Shown piece after piece: positions 54,932-63,912 of a stretch of DNA of 64,000 nucleotides. A program made the translations under genes and the position numbers. The stretch comes from Falsiroseomonas oleicola (lineage in GTDB: Bacteria; Pseudomonadota; Alphaproteobacteria; Acetobacterales; Acetobacteraceae). The stretch spans positions 434,001 to 498,000 of the forward strand of contig NZ_JAERQM010000002.1 in NCBI RefSeq assembly GCF_019029495.1, written 5' to 3'. How positions within the stretch are numbered: position 1 is the first letter of the stretch; the number at the start of each line of letters is the position of its first letter. The notes below the pieces were generated by a model that ran no database searches, was not told the DNA's origin, and was given only the letters and a program-made list of their open reading frames with translations.

Positions 54932-56246
54932 GCATCTCGATCTGCGCGCGGCGGCGCAGGTCGCGCTGGACCTGGCGGGACAGCAGCTCGGCGCGGTCGC
55001 GCACCAGCTGGGCGCGGGCGGCATCCGGCGTCAGCTCCGCCTGGTTCCGGGTCTCCCGCGTGCAGACCATGATGACGGCGACGCCATCCGGGGCGATCAC
55101 CGGCTGGCTGGCGCGGCCCGGCTGCAGGCTGCCGATCAATTGCCGCAGCGGCGGCGGCTGCACGCCTTCCAGCCGCACCTCGCCCGGATCGGGGTCGCGG
55201 CCGCTATTGGCGGCGCGGCCCGCCGCTTCCACCGCCTCGCAGGTCCGGGCGGAGCCGGCCAGGGCGCGGGCGCGTTCCACGGTCTGGATCTGCTGCTGCG
55301 TCGGGTTGTTGGGGTCGAGCGGCGAGGAGAAGGGGAAGAAGGCCTGGCGCAGCGTCAGGATGGTCGCCATGTCGCGCCCCACCTCCCGCCGCTGGCGCAG
55401 GGTGATGATCTGGAAGCCGCCGGGCACGCGGATCGGGTTGGCGATGGCGCCGGGCGGCATCTGCCGCACCACCTCCGCCACCTCCCGGTCCAGGGCCTCC
55501 GCGCCCACCCAGCCGAGGTCGCCGCCCTGCAGGGCGGTCTGGGACTGGCTGAACTGGGTGGCGGCGACGGGGAAGGGCACGCCGCGGCGAAGCTGGGCGA
55601 CCACCTCGTCCACGAAGGTCCGCACCTCGGCTTCCTCGGTCGGGTCGTCGATCGGCACGAAGATCTCGCTGACCAGGAATTCGGGCTGGCCGGTGCGGGC
55701 GCGCTGGCCGGCGATCAGCTCCGCCACCTCCGCCTCCCCGGGTTCGGCCTGCGGCCCGAGAAGCTGGCGCACCAGCCGCGCCCAGCCGATCTGGACGCGG
55801 AGCTGGTCATACAGCACCCGCGGCTCCACCCCGGCGCGACGCAACTGCCCCACCAGGGCGCCGGCGGGCAGGCCGTTGCGGCGTTCCAGCTCCGCCACCG
55901 CGGTGGCGATGTCGTTGTCGGTGACGGCGATGCGGCGGCGCTGCACCTCCTGCATGCGCAGGCGTTCATCCACCAGCAGGCGGGTGACCTGCGGGGTCAG
56001 GCGTTCCAGCACCTGCGGCGTGATGTTCAGCCCGGCATTCAGGGCGAAGAGGCGCCGCCGGCCATCGACATCGGCGCGGGTGACGATGTCCCCGTTGATG
56101 ACGGCGACGATGCGGTTGACCTGGGATGCGCCGGCCTGGGTGGCGGCGCGCGGCGCCGCCCCCTGGGCCGATGCGGCGCCGGGCAGGAGGATGAGCGGGG
56201 CGCTGGCCAGGGCGGACAGCAGCAGGACGCGGAATGTGGGACGCAT
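54924..56246 (-). CDS. surA: Periplasmic chaperone / peptidyl-prolyl isomerase SurA
   Basis: A 440-aa outer-membrane-protein chaperone. A Sec signal (MRPTFRVLLLSALASAPLIL, cleaved after ASAQ) is followed by the SurA N-terminal domain (VNRIVAVINGDIVTRADVDG, RLTPQVTRLLVDERLRMQEV, IAVTDNDIATAVAELERRNG). A parvulin domain has VSEIFVPIDDPTEEAEVRTF and TALQGGDLGWVGAEALDREV, then GGFQIITLRQRREV. A second, degenerate parvulin-like part lies near 300-410. Position after lptD is the common alphaproteobacterial and gammaproteobacterial order and fits joint supply of outer-membrane biogenesis factors. Confidence 0.94.
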   Translation of the reverse strand: MRPTFRVLLLSALASAPLILLPGAASAQGAAPRAATQAGASQVNRIVAVINGDIVTRADVDGRRRLFALNAGLNITPQVLERLTPQVTRLLVDERLRMQEVQRRRIAVTDNDIATAVAELERRNGLPAGALVGQLRRAGVEPRVLYDQLRVQIGWARLVRQLLGPQAEPGEAEVAELIAGQRARTGQPEFLVSEIFVPIDDPTEEAEVRTFVDEVVAQLRRGVPFPVAATQFSQSQTALQGGDLGWVGAEALDREVAEVVRQMPPGAIANPIRVPGGFQIITLRQRREVGRDMATILTLRQAFFPFSSPLDPNNPTQQQIQTVERARALAGSARTCEAVEAAGRAANSGRDPDPGEVRLEGVQPPPLRQLIGSLQPGRASQPVIAPDGVAVIMVCTRETRNQAELTPDAARAQLVRDRAELLSRQVQRDLRRRAQIEMRS

Positions 56247-56344
56247 GACGCTTTCCTAGAGCATTCCCCGGGCCGGCGAAATCACCTGACCGAGCGCATT
56301 CTTGGGCCGCAACGAAAAGCCGTGCGACCATTGTCCAACCCCGG

Positions 56345-56433
56345 CACCCGCCGCAGGCGGGTGAGCGGCCGAATGGCCGCCGCGCCAGGTGGCGCGCAGC
56401 CAAGCCCCCGCAGGGGGCGCCGGCGCCTGAGGC
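56345..56433 (-). repeat. Four-hairpin intergenic element, copy C
   Basis: Stem-loops at 56345-56363 (8 bp, loop GCA), 56365-56380 (6 bp, loop GAAT), 56381-56396 (6 bp, loop AGGT), conserved cagccaag at 56397-56404, then 56405-56417 (5 bp, loop GCA) and the tail cgccggcgcctgaggc (56418-56433). It begins 4 bp after the lptD stop and fills half of the lptD-surA gap. Confidence 0.85.
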
Positions 56434-56437
56434 ACCC

Positions 56438-58741
56438 TCACAATGCCCGCAGGCCGAAATCGCCCACCGTCTTGAGGCCGATGCGGAACAGCAGCAGCGT
56501 GCCGCCGGTATAGTCGGCCCGTGTGCTCGGATCCTCCGCCCAGCTCCGCACGAATCGCGTCTCGAAGATGAAGCACTCATCCTCATAGGTGGCGGAGGCC
56601 TGGGCGGCGACGGGGCGGTCGAGCCCGATGTCGTAGCGACCGAAGACGCCGACCCGCCAGTTCTCGTTCACCCGCAGCGTGCCGCCGAGGGAGAATTCCT
56701 CCCGCTTCCGGGTGGTGACATTCGGCGCCGGGTTGGTCAGCAGGTAGCCGCCGGACAGGCTGAAGGGGCCGCCGAAGACCGTGGCGGTGCCGTCCCAGAG
56801 GCGGCCTTCCCCGGTTTCCCGGTCCAGCCGCGCCCGGCCCACCATCTCCAGCCAGGAGACCGGCGCCAGCCGCAGCCGGCCGACCCAGTCGGAGGAGCGG
56901 TTTTCCAGCCCGGAGCCATCGGCGAAGGTCTCGTCGGTCGCCATGCGGAGGGATCGGCCGGCCAGGCCCTCCAACTGCCCGCCATTCGGGAACAGCCAGG
57001 CGCCGCGCAGCGCGGCATCCACGCGGGTGCCGCCCTCGAACCGGTCGCGGCCCTGGAAGCGGTTCAGGCTGAACAGGTTGGCGTCGGTGAATTCGAAGTC
57101 CAGGCTGTCCTCATTCGGGAAGCGCAGCTGCGCACCCGTCGCCGGCCCGGTCACCAGCTGCACCCGCGGCTCGATGATCTGGGATCCGTATTCGCCGGCG
57201 CTGCGCAGGAAGGGCATGCGCCAGTCCACCGCGGTGCGGACATGGCCGCGGCCGTAGAAGCCATCACCGCTGGCATCGCCATAGGTCGGCGCGAGTGCCA
57301 GCCCATCGACCCAGCCGCCGACGATGTCGGCCTGGGTGCGGAAGGTCCAGATCTCGCCCATGTCGCCCATCACCGGCAATTCGTAGTTGCCGCGGGTGGC
57401 GATGCGCCTTGTGTCGGTGCCGCTGCTGCGGAACAGGCTGAAGGCGGAGGCATCGAGGGTGAAGCGCCCGCCCAGGCTGTCGGTCGGGAAGACGTAGTCG
57501 GCATAGCCGCGCGGCAGCACGAAGGGCGTCAGAGAGGTGGAATTGGCCGCGTCCAGCCCCTGGTAGAGCATGCTGTCGACCCGGGCATAGCCTTCCGGCC
57601 CCCAGAAGCCTTCCAGATAGGCCGTGGTGGTCAGCACCCGTGGCGCGCCATAGCGCCAGGCCTGGAGATATTCGCGGGAGGAGGCGCGATTCACCGCGAA
57701 GCCGGTGCGCCAGTTCTCATCCAGGGTGAAGCGGCCCTGGGCGAAGATGTGGCCGCCATAGCCATCCGCATCCGTGTTCTCCAGGCTGCCGACCGACCCC
57801 TCCAGGGCGATCTCGCCGGAATTGAAGCGGCGGCGATAGGTGGCGCCCAGATTGGGCACCTGCTTGGTCGAGGCGGTCAGGCTGATGGTCGCGTCGGAAT
57901 GGTCGTCGATCGCCCAGTAATAGGGCAGCTCCAGGAAGCCGCCGAGGAAGCGGGTCTGGCCGAAGGTGGGCGAGAGGAAGCCGGAGGCGCGCGGCGCGTC
58001 CGGCGAGGCGTGGCTGAAATAGGGGGTGTAGAGCAGCGGCACGCCGCCGAATTCCACCGCCGCATCGCGGTAGCGCACGCGCTGTTCCGTGCTGTCCAGC
58101 GTCGCGATCCGGGCGCGCAACTGCCAGAGCGGCGGCCGGGTCGGATCTTCCGGGCAGAGGTCGCAGGAGGAATAGACGACGCGGGCCAGGTCGGTGACCG
58201 TGCCGCCGGTGCGCCGCGCCCCGGCCGCGGCCAGCCGGGCGTTGGAGGCGAGCAGGCCGCGAATGCCCTCGATGGCGGCATCGCGCATGCCGTCGGTCAG
58301 CTCCACCCGGTCGGCGAACAGGGTCTGCCCATCGGGCTCGATCAGCGCGACATTGCCGGTCGCGGTCGCCACGCCGGTGTCACGGGCATAGGTGAATTCA
58401 TCGGCGCGCAGCACGCGGTCGCCCTGCCAGGCCTCCACCCGGCCACGCGCCGTCACGGTGTTGCTGGTCTGGTCGTATTCCACCTCCTCCGCCGTGAAGG
58501 TGACCGGGCCGTCATCGGTGGCGCGATTGCCAAGGCCCATCAGCCCCTGCTGCGCGCCGGGTCCGGTCGGCGCCAGTACCAGGCCGAGCGCCGTCAGCGC
58601 GGCGAGGCCGGTCAGCCGCCAGGGGTGCCGGGCGGGTGGCAGCGGCGGCGGCGCGGCGACCGTCACCGGGCGGATCGGCGGCGGCAGCTTGCGCGGGGGC
58701 CTGGGCCGGTGGGGGGCGGCGGGCCGGGTGGTCGGCGGCAT
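56438..58741 (-). CDS. lptD: LPS-assembly protein LptD
   Basis: A 767-aa outer-membrane translocon for lipopolysaccharide. After a ~40-residue proline-rich prefix comes a hydrophobic signal (LTGLAALTALGLVLAPTGPG), then the periplasmic OstA-like domain (VTFTAEEVEYDQTSNTVTAR, VLRADEFTYARDTGVATATG, VALIEPDGQTLFADRVELTD) and the LptD beta-barrel (VPLLYTPYFSHASPDAPRAS, GFLSPTFGQTRFLGGFLELP, YYWAIDDHSDATISLTAS). SSCDLCPEDP holds two cysteines and EDECFIFETRF another, for disulfides. The start overlaps the lptG stop as TGATG; a GTG at 58666 would drop most of the odd prefix. Confidence 0.95.
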   Translation of the reverse strand: MPPTTRPAAPHRPRPPRKLPPPIRPVTVAAPPPLPPARHPWRLTGLAALTALGLVLAPTGPGAQQGLMGLGNRATDDGPVTFTAEEVEYDQTSNTVTARGRVEAWQGDRVLRADEFTYARDTGVATATGNVALIEPDGQTLFADRVELTDGMRDAAIEGIRGLLASNARLAAAGARRTGGTVTDLARVVYSSCDLCPEDPTRPPLWQLRARIATLDSTEQRVRYRDAAVEFGGVPLLYTPYFSHASPDAPRASGFLSPTFGQTRFLGGFLELPYYWAIDDHSDATISLTASTKQVPNLGATYRRRFNSGEIALEGSVGSLENTDADGYGGHIFAQGRFTLDENWRTGFAVNRASSREYLQAWRYGAPRVLTTTAYLEGFWGPEGYARVDSMLYQGLDAANSTSLTPFVLPRGYADYVFPTDSLGGRFTLDASAFSLFRSSGTDTRRIATRGNYELPVMGDMGEIWTFRTQADIVGGWVDGLALAPTYGDASGDGFYGRGHVRTAVDWRMPFLRSAGEYGSQIIEPRVQLVTGPATGAQLRFPNEDSLDFEFTDANLFSLNRFQGRDRFEGGTRVDAALRGAWLFPNGGQLEGLAGRSLRMATDETFADGSGLENRSSDWVGRLRLAPVSWLEMVGRARLDRETGEGRLWDGTATVFGGPFSLSGGYLLTNPAPNVTTRKREEFSLGGTLRVNENWRVGVFGRYDIGLDRPVAAQASATYEDECFIFETRFVRSWAEDPSTRADYTGGTLLLFRIGLKTVGDFGLRAL

Positions 58742-59874
58742 CAGCCATCCTCCAGATGCAAGAGCAGCGCCAAGGCCAGCAGCAGCCCGGCGAGCGCCGG
58801 GGCCCAGGCGGCCAGGATCACCGGCAGCGACCCGGCCTCGCCCATTTCATTGCTCACCCTGTCCAACACGAAAAGGGCGAATCCGGCGGCGACCCCGCCG
58901 CCGATCATCTGCGCCACGCCGCCGCGCCGGGTCTGGCGCATGGAGAAGCCGGCGGCCAGCAGCGCCATGCCGAGCGCCAGCACCGGCATGGCGAGCAGCG
59001 ATTGATACTGGATGCGATGCCGCACGGCGGAGAAGCCGGCCTCCTCCAGCACCGTGATGAAGCGGGGCAGGGACCAGAAATCGAGCGTTTCGGGTGAGGC
59101 GAAGCTTTCCTGGATGCGGTCGGGGGTCAGTTCCGTCGGCAGGCTGATACGCTCGGCCGGGCTGGCGCGGCGGTCGGCGCCGAAGCTCACCGCCTCCTCC
59201 AGCACCCAGGCGCCGGGGACCAGCCGGGCGCGCGGCGCCTCCAGCCGTGCCAGCGGGCGGTCATCGGCGGAAAGCCGCCAGACCGTCACCTCCTGCAATT
59301 CGAATCGCGGGCCGCGGGGGGAGGGGGCGGCGTCACGCATCGCCACCGGGCGGCCGGACAGGATGGCGACCCCCTGCGGGTCCAGCGCCCGGTCCGCCTG
59401 CCGCAGCCACAGCCGCCCACCCGCGAGCGAGGTCAGGCCACCACCCGTGCGCAGGAAATTCTGGTCCATCCGTTCCGCCCGCGACAGCATGGCGGAGGAG
59501 ATGGGGGAGATGGCGAAGGTGCCGAGCATGCCCATCAGCACCGCCACGATCAGCGGCCCGGTCAGGAAGCCCCAGGCGGAGATGCCGGCGGCGCGCGCCA
59601 CGATCAGCTCCGAGGACCGGGTCAGGCGCCAGAAGGCGATGATGCCGCCGAGCAGGATGGCGAAGGGCAGGATCTGCATGGCCACGAAGGGCAGCCGCAT
59701 CGCCGCGATCTGCAGGGGGATGCCGAAATCCACATCCGGCCGGCTGGCGGCGCGGCGCAGCAGCTCGATGAAGTCGAACAGCGCCACCAGCCCGATCAGC
59801 GCGGCCAGCACCAGCAGCGTGGCGAACAGGAAGCCGCGCGCGACATAGAGCGACAGCGTGGGGGTCAGGACCAT
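58741..59874 (-). CDS. lptG: LPS export ABC permease LptG
   Basis: A 377-aa YjgQ-family inner-membrane permease. Membrane helices at about 10-35, 55-80, 100-120 and three near the C-terminus frame a periplasmic beta-jellyroll. Family blocks are LSLYVARGFLFATLLVLAAL, FFIELLRR-like LFDFIELLRRAAS, ILPFAILLGGIIAFWRLTRS, SELIVARAAGISAWGFL and the late YQSLLAMPVLALGMALLAAG. With LptF and LptB2 it extracts LPS from the inner membrane. It overlaps lptD by 1 bp and follows lptF after 92 bp. Confidence 0.95.
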   Translation of the reverse strand: MVLTPTLSLYVARGFLFATLLVLAALIGLVALFDFIELLRRAASRPDVDFGIPLQIAAMRLPFVAMQILPFAILLGGIIAFWRLTRSSELIVARAAGISAWGFLTGPLIVAVLMGMLGTFAISPISSAMLSRAERMDQNFLRTGGGLTSLAGGRLWLRQADRALDPQGVAILSGRPVAMRDAAPSPRGPRFELQEVTVWRLSADDRPLARLEAPRARLVPGAWVLEEAVSFGADRRASPAERISLPTELTPDRIQESFASPETLDFWSLPRFITVLEEAGFSAVRHRIQYQSLLAMPVLALGMALLAAGFSMRQTRRGGVAQMIGGGVAAGFALFVLDRVSNEMGEAGSLPVILAAWAPALAGLLLALALLLHLEDG

Positions 59875-59966
59875 GCCGGGCTCAGATGCCGTCGGAGAAT
59901 CGAGCTGGCGAAGGAATGCCCGTCGGGATCATGGGATGATTCCTGTGATGCCAGCGCTGTCGGGCA

Positions 59967-61139
59967 TTAATTCGCAAGCTCGCGGGCGGCGGGCATCGGG
60001 GCGGGTCGGAAGCGCGGCAGGCCCGGCGCGCCGAGCAGCCACCAGACGGCGACCACCCCGGGCAGGGTGGCATGCGCCCAGATGAGCCAGACGAAGGCAT
60101 TGTCCCGTGTCGCCAGGTTGCCGATGGTCAGCCCCACCGCCAGCAGCCCGACCACAAGCCCGACGCCGATCGCCAGCCGCAGCCCGCCGCCATGGCGCCG
60201 GAACTGGCCGGTCAGCGCCACGGCCATGCCGACCAGGGCGAAGGTCATCGCCGTCAGCGGTGCCGACAGGCGCTGATGCGCCTCCGCTACGAAACGGGTC
60301 TGGTCGCGCGGGCGAAGCTGTTCCTCCGGGTCCGGGTGCAGCAATTCGGTGATGCCGCGTTCCCGCGAATCCCGGAAGCGCACCTCCTCCTGCCGCGTGG
60401 CGCGGGCCAGGTCGACGCTGTTCTCGTTGAAGCTGAGCACGGACAGCCGCATGGTCGCGGGCGTGCCCGGCGGCGCATTGGCGGGCGGTGGCACCCGTTC
60501 CATCTGCTGGCGCACGCCGTTCTGAAGCGTCACGCGCGGCCCGAAGGGGCCGTTGGAGATGCGCCCCACCTCGGCCAGGATGGTGGCCGGCGCGCCCGCT
60601 TCCCGCGCATCATGCACCAGGATGCCGCGAAGCGTGCCGTCCCGGTCGCGCAGCCGGGCATAGACTGTCAGGTCGCCACCGACCGAGGAGAACACGCCTT
60701 CCTGCACCAGGATCGCCGCCATTTCGTTGCGGATTTCATACTGCCAGATGCGGAAGGCGGTGTGGGACATCGGCACCAGCCACAGGTTCAGCATGTAGCC
60801 GATGCCGACCGAGGCCATGGCCAGCACCAGGGCCGGCCGGGCGAGGCGGAGTTGCGACAGGCCGGCGGCGCGCAGCACCACCAGTTCCCGGTCCGAATTC
60901 ATCCGCACATAGATGAACAGCACCACCACGAAGGTGGTGATCGGCAGGATCACCGCGATGAATCCGGGCAGCATCAGCCCGGTGAGTTGGACGAAGACCG
61001 CCATCGACAGGCCGCGATCCAGCACCAGCTCGATGAAGCGCAGCGACTGGGTCAGCCAGACCAGCGCCGCGAGGCCGCAGGTCACCGCCAGCAGGCCGCC
61101 CAGCAATTGGCGCAGGATGTAGCTGTCGATCCGGGTCAT
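59967..61139 (-). CDS. lptF: LPS export ABC permease LptF
   Basis: A 390-aa YjgP-family permease, partner of LptG. The start is MTRIDSYILRQLLGGLLAVT; membrane blocks are LMLPGFIAVILPITTFVVVL, FIYVRMNSDRELVVLRAAGL and, at the C-terminus, LSAPLTAMTFALVGMAVALT, LAIGVGLVVGLLAVGLTIGN. The periplasmic jellyroll lies in between (FSSVGGDLTVYARLRDRDGT, LRGILVHDAREAG). It is the first gene of the lptF-lptG-lptD-surA unit; the upstream 66 bp gap to the protease gene should hold the promoter or be read through. Confidence 0.95.
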   Translation of the reverse strand: MTRIDSYILRQLLGGLLAVTCGLAALVWLTQSLRFIELVLDRGLSMAVFVQLTGLMLPGFIAVILPITTFVVVLFIYVRMNSDRELVVLRAAGLSQLRLARPALVLAMASVGIGYMLNLWLVPMSHTAFRIWQYEIRNEMAAILVQEGVFSSVGGDLTVYARLRDRDGTLRGILVHDAREAGAPATILAEVGRISNGPFGPRVTLQNGVRQQMERVPPPANAPPGTPATMRLSVLSFNENSVDLARATRQEEVRFRDSRERGITELLHPDPEEQLRPRDQTRFVAEAHQRLSAPLTAMTFALVGMAVALTGQFRRHGGGLRLAIGVGLVVGLLAVGLTIGNLATRDNAFVWLIWAHATLPGVVAVWWLLGAPGLPRFRPAPMPAARELAN

Positions 61140-61205
61140 CCCACCCCTTCTAGCAGGGCTGGGGGGGGCGCGGCAAAGCGCCTGCCGGGGCCGTCACGAA
61201 GCGGG

Positions 61206-61919
61206 TCACGGGCCCGTGAGGGGCGCGATGAAACGGCCGATCACGGCGGCCGGCACCAGCCTCGTGCGGGGCGGGCCGGTCTCGCCCGGCGCCGGGTCGT
61301 CGCGATGGCTGACCAGCCCGGCAAGGCAGCCCGAGGCCGATTCGAACACCGCGCCACCCGATTCGCCCTGGGCCAGCGTCTCCGGGATTTCCAGATAGGC
61401 GCCGAAGCGCGGATCGGCTTCCGCCACCAGCCCCAGCAGACGGGTCCGCTGCGACCGGCGCGGGGTGACGAGCAGGGCGGGGGCGCCCGGCACAGGCGGG
61501 GCGGCGCAGGGCGTGGCGCGGCCGAGGCTCGGCAGGGGGCCGGCCGCGCGCAGCAGCGCCACATCCTCCCCGCCCAGGTAGCGCTGGCCGAAGTCGCGAT
61601 CGATGTGGTCCTGCCCCGCGCGCAACAGCCGCACCGGCGCGACAGTGCCGGCGACCGAGATCGCCAGCGCCCCCGCGCCACCCGGGCAGACGCCGCGCGC
61701 CGTCTGGGCCGAGCCATCCACCACATGCGCCGCGGTCACGAAATGCCCGCCACCGAGATGGATCGCCGCCCCCGTCGCCAGGCAGCGCGCGGATTCGCCG
61801 GAGCGGATCCGTGCCACGGCGGTGGCGGCCAGCAGCGCCGGGTCGGGCGCACGCGGGGCCGGCGCCGTGGCGCAGGCCACCAGCATCGGCAGGGACAGCA
61901 GCGCCGCCCAGGGCGTCAG
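61206..61919 (-). CDS. Trypsin-like serine protease, predicted lipoprotein, apparent CTG start
   Basis: A 237-aa chymotrypsin-fold protease. The triad is visible: H65 (TAAHVVDG), D119 (GGEDVALLR) and S187 (AQGESGGAVF). Starting at CTG 61919 gives the sequence TPWAALLSLPMLVAC after the first residue, a lipoprotein signal with lipobox LVAC (C16). No ATG, GTG or TTG occurs between the upstream gene's end and that signal, and the next ATG (about 61886) would cut the signal in half. The CTG overlaps the FAD-oxidase stop (cTGA), so translational coupling may allow it; AAGG lies about 8 nt upstream. The function of the protease is unknown. Confidence 0.75.
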   Translation of the reverse strand: MTPWAALLSLPMLVACATAPAPRAPDPALLAATAVARIRSGESARCLATGAAIHLGGGHFVTAAHVVDGSAQTARGVCPGGAGALAISVAGTVAPVRLLRAGQDHIDRDFGQRYLGGEDVALLRAAGPLPSLGRATPCAAPPVPGAPALLVTPRRSQRTRLLGLVAEADPRFGAYLEIPETLAQGESGGAVFESASGCLAGLVSHRDDPAPGETGPPRTRLVPAAVIGRFIAPLTGP

Positions 61920-63355
61920 GGAAAGACCTTGCCGGGATTCATCAGGCCCCAGGGGTCCAGCGCCGTCTTGATGCGCCGCATCGTGTCCAGCTCCGCCCCG
62001 CCCCGCCAATCCGGCATCATGTCGGTCTTGAGCCGGCCGATGCCGTGTTCCGCGCTGAAGGAGCCATCCATCTCCCGCACCACGGCGTTCACGCAATCCA
62101 TGATGTCATGGCTGCGGGCCAGGAAGGCGGCGGGGTCCATGCCCGGCGGCTGTTCCAGGTTCATGTGGATATTGCCGTCGCCGATATGGCCGAAGGGCAC
62201 CGGCCGGCTGCCGGGGATCAGCTTCCGCAGATCGGCCGAGCAGCGCCGGATCATCTCCGGCACGCGGGAGACGGGGACGGAGACGTCGGACTTCACCGAG
62301 GCGCCCTCGCGCTTCTGCGCCTCCGGATGCTCCTCCCGGATCTTCCACAGTTTCTGGGCCTGGGCCTCGGATTCGGCGAGCACGGCGTCCAGCACCTCGC
62401 CGGCCTCCATCGCCTCGCCGAGCAGGGACTCCGCCATGTCGCGCAGCCCGGCATCGGGGCGGGGGGAGGCGAGGTCGACCAGCACGTAGTGGTCGGCCCG
62501 CGCCTGGACAGGCAGCGTGATGCCCTCGATATGCGTCAGGCAAAAATCGACGCCGGTGCCGGACATGTATTCGAAGGCGCGCACGGCGCTTTCGTCCCGG
62601 TCGCGGAAGCGGCGGAACAGGGCCAGCGCCGCGTCCTCATCCGCCACGGCGCAGAAGGCCAGCGCGGTGTCGCGCGGGCGGGGATACATGCGCAGCACGG
62701 CGGCGGTGATGAAGCCCAGCGTGCCCTCCGCCCCGGTGAACAGGTGGCGCAGGGCGTAGCCGGTATTGTCCTTGCGCAGCCGGCGCAGCCCGTCCCAGAT
62801 CTGGCCGTCCGGCAGCACCACCTCGAGCCCCAGCATCAGCTCGCGGGCATTGCCGTAGCGCACGGTGGTATTGCCGCCGGCATTGGTGGACAGCACGCCG
62901 CCGATGGTGGCCGTGCCCTCGGCGCCCAGGCTGAGCGGGAACAGGCAGCCGGAATCGGCCGCGGCGTTCTGCGCCGCCTTCAGCACCACGCCCGCCTCCG
63001 CCGTCATGGTCATGTCCACCGGGTCGATGGCGCGGATGCGGTTCAGCCGGGCCAGGCTGACCACCACCTGCCGCCCCGATTCATCCGGCGTGGCGCCGCC
63101 GACCATCGAGGTATTGCCCCCCTGCGGCACCATCGGCACCCCGGCCGAGGCACACAGCTTCACCGCCGCCGCCAGCTCCGCCGTATCCGCGGGCCGGATC
63201 ACGCAGGGCGTGGCGCCGCGGTACAGCGCCCGCCAATCGGCCAGATGCGGTTCCAGGTCTTCCGGCGCCGTCAGCAGGCCGCGCGGGCCGAGCAGGGCGG
63301 CCAGGGCATCCAGCAGGCCGGGTGGGGTGGGGGAGGCAGCGCTTGTGTCGGGCAT
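61916..63355 (-). CDS. FAD-binding oxidase, GlcD/D-2-hydroxyglutarate dehydrogenase type
   Basis: A 479-aa flavoprotein of the vanillyl-alcohol-oxidase fold. The FAD-binding part has VPMVPQGGNTSMVGGATPDE (about 80-100), LGAEGTATIGGVLSTNAGGN, TTVRYGNARELMLGLEVVLP and GAEGTLGFITAAVLRMYPRP. The C-terminal part carries the metal/substrate motifs PFGHIGDGNIHMNLEQPPG and GSFSAEHGIGRLK. Family members oxidise D-lactate, glycolate or D-2-hydroxyglutarate. The start at 63355 has AGGAGG 7 nt upstream; the longer frame to 63493 only extends into a gap. It overlaps the lipoprotein protease by 4 bp. Confidence 0.92.
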   Translation of the reverse strand: MPDTSAASPTPPGLLDALAALLGPRGLLTAPEDLEPHLADWRALYRGATPCVIRPADTAELAAAVKLCASAGVPMVPQGGNTSMVGGATPDESGRQVVVSLARLNRIRAIDPVDMTMTAEAGVVLKAAQNAAADSGCLFPLSLGAEGTATIGGVLSTNAGGNTTVRYGNARELMLGLEVVLPDGQIWDGLRRLRKDNTGYALRHLFTGAEGTLGFITAAVLRMYPRPRDTALAFCAVADEDAALALFRRFRDRDESAVRAFEYMSGTGVDFCLTHIEGITLPVQARADHYVLVDLASPRPDAGLRDMAESLLGEAMEAGEVLDAVLAESEAQAQKLWKIREEHPEAQKREGASVKSDVSVPVSRVPEMIRRCSADLRKLIPGSRPVPFGHIGDGNIHMNLEQPPGMDPAAFLARSHDIMDCVNAVVREMDGSFSAEHGIGRLKTDMMPDWRGGAELDTMRRIKTALDPWGLMNPGKVFP

Positions 63356-63381
63356 GGTCAGGCCTCCTACAGGAACGACGG

Positions 63382-63912
63382 CTAGAGGAAAACCGCGCCC
63401 AGCAGCGCGCCCGCCACCAGCACCCAGAGCGGCGAGAACTCCGTCCGCCAGACGAAGAGGGTGGAGCCGATGGTCACCACCAGCGCGGTCCAATGCACCG
63501 CCGCCGCCTGCGCCAGGATGATGCCGGAGGAGAAGATCAGCCCGACCGCGATCGGCACCAGCCCCTTTTCCGTCACCCGCAGCCAGGCCGCACCGGACAG
63601 CCGCGTCCGCATGCGGGAAAAGCCGTAGGCCAGCAGCCCGGCCGGCCCGGTCATCGCCAGGGTGGCCACCAGCATCCCGGTCAGCCCGGCCACATGCCAG
63701 CCGATCAGCCCCACCACCAGCACATTCGGCCCCGGCGCCGCCTGCGCCAAAGCGAAAAGCTGGGCGAAGCGCTCATTGGTCATCCAGCCATGCACATCGA
63801 CCGCCAGCCGGTTCATCTCCGGCACCACGGCGATGCCGCCACCGACCGCGATCAGGGAGATCGCCAGGAAGCCGAGCGCGAGTTGGCCCAGCACATCCTC
63901 GCCATCGCTCAT
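63382..63912 (-). CDS. Chromate transporter, second half-protein
   Basis: A 176-aa ChrA-type half transporter from the ATG at 63912. The signature is ALGFLAISLIAVGGGIAVVP, EMNRLAVDVHGWMTNERFAQ, FALAQAAPGPNVLVVGLIGW and GPAGLLAYGFSRMR, with five to six membrane helices. Short-chain ChrA proteins work as pairs; the other half is cut by the window edge. The start overlaps the upstream half's stop as ATGA. Chromate or sulfate transport is the family role. Confidence 0.92.
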   Translation of the reverse strand: MSDGEDVLGQLALGFLAISLIAVGGGIAVVPEMNRLAVDVHGWMTNERFAQLFALAQAAPGPNVLVVGLIGWHVAGLTGMLVATLAMTGPAGLLAYGFSRMRTRLSGAAWLRVTEKGLVPIAVGLIFSSGIILAQAAAVHWTALVVTIGSTLFVWRTEFSPLWVLVAGALLGAVFL

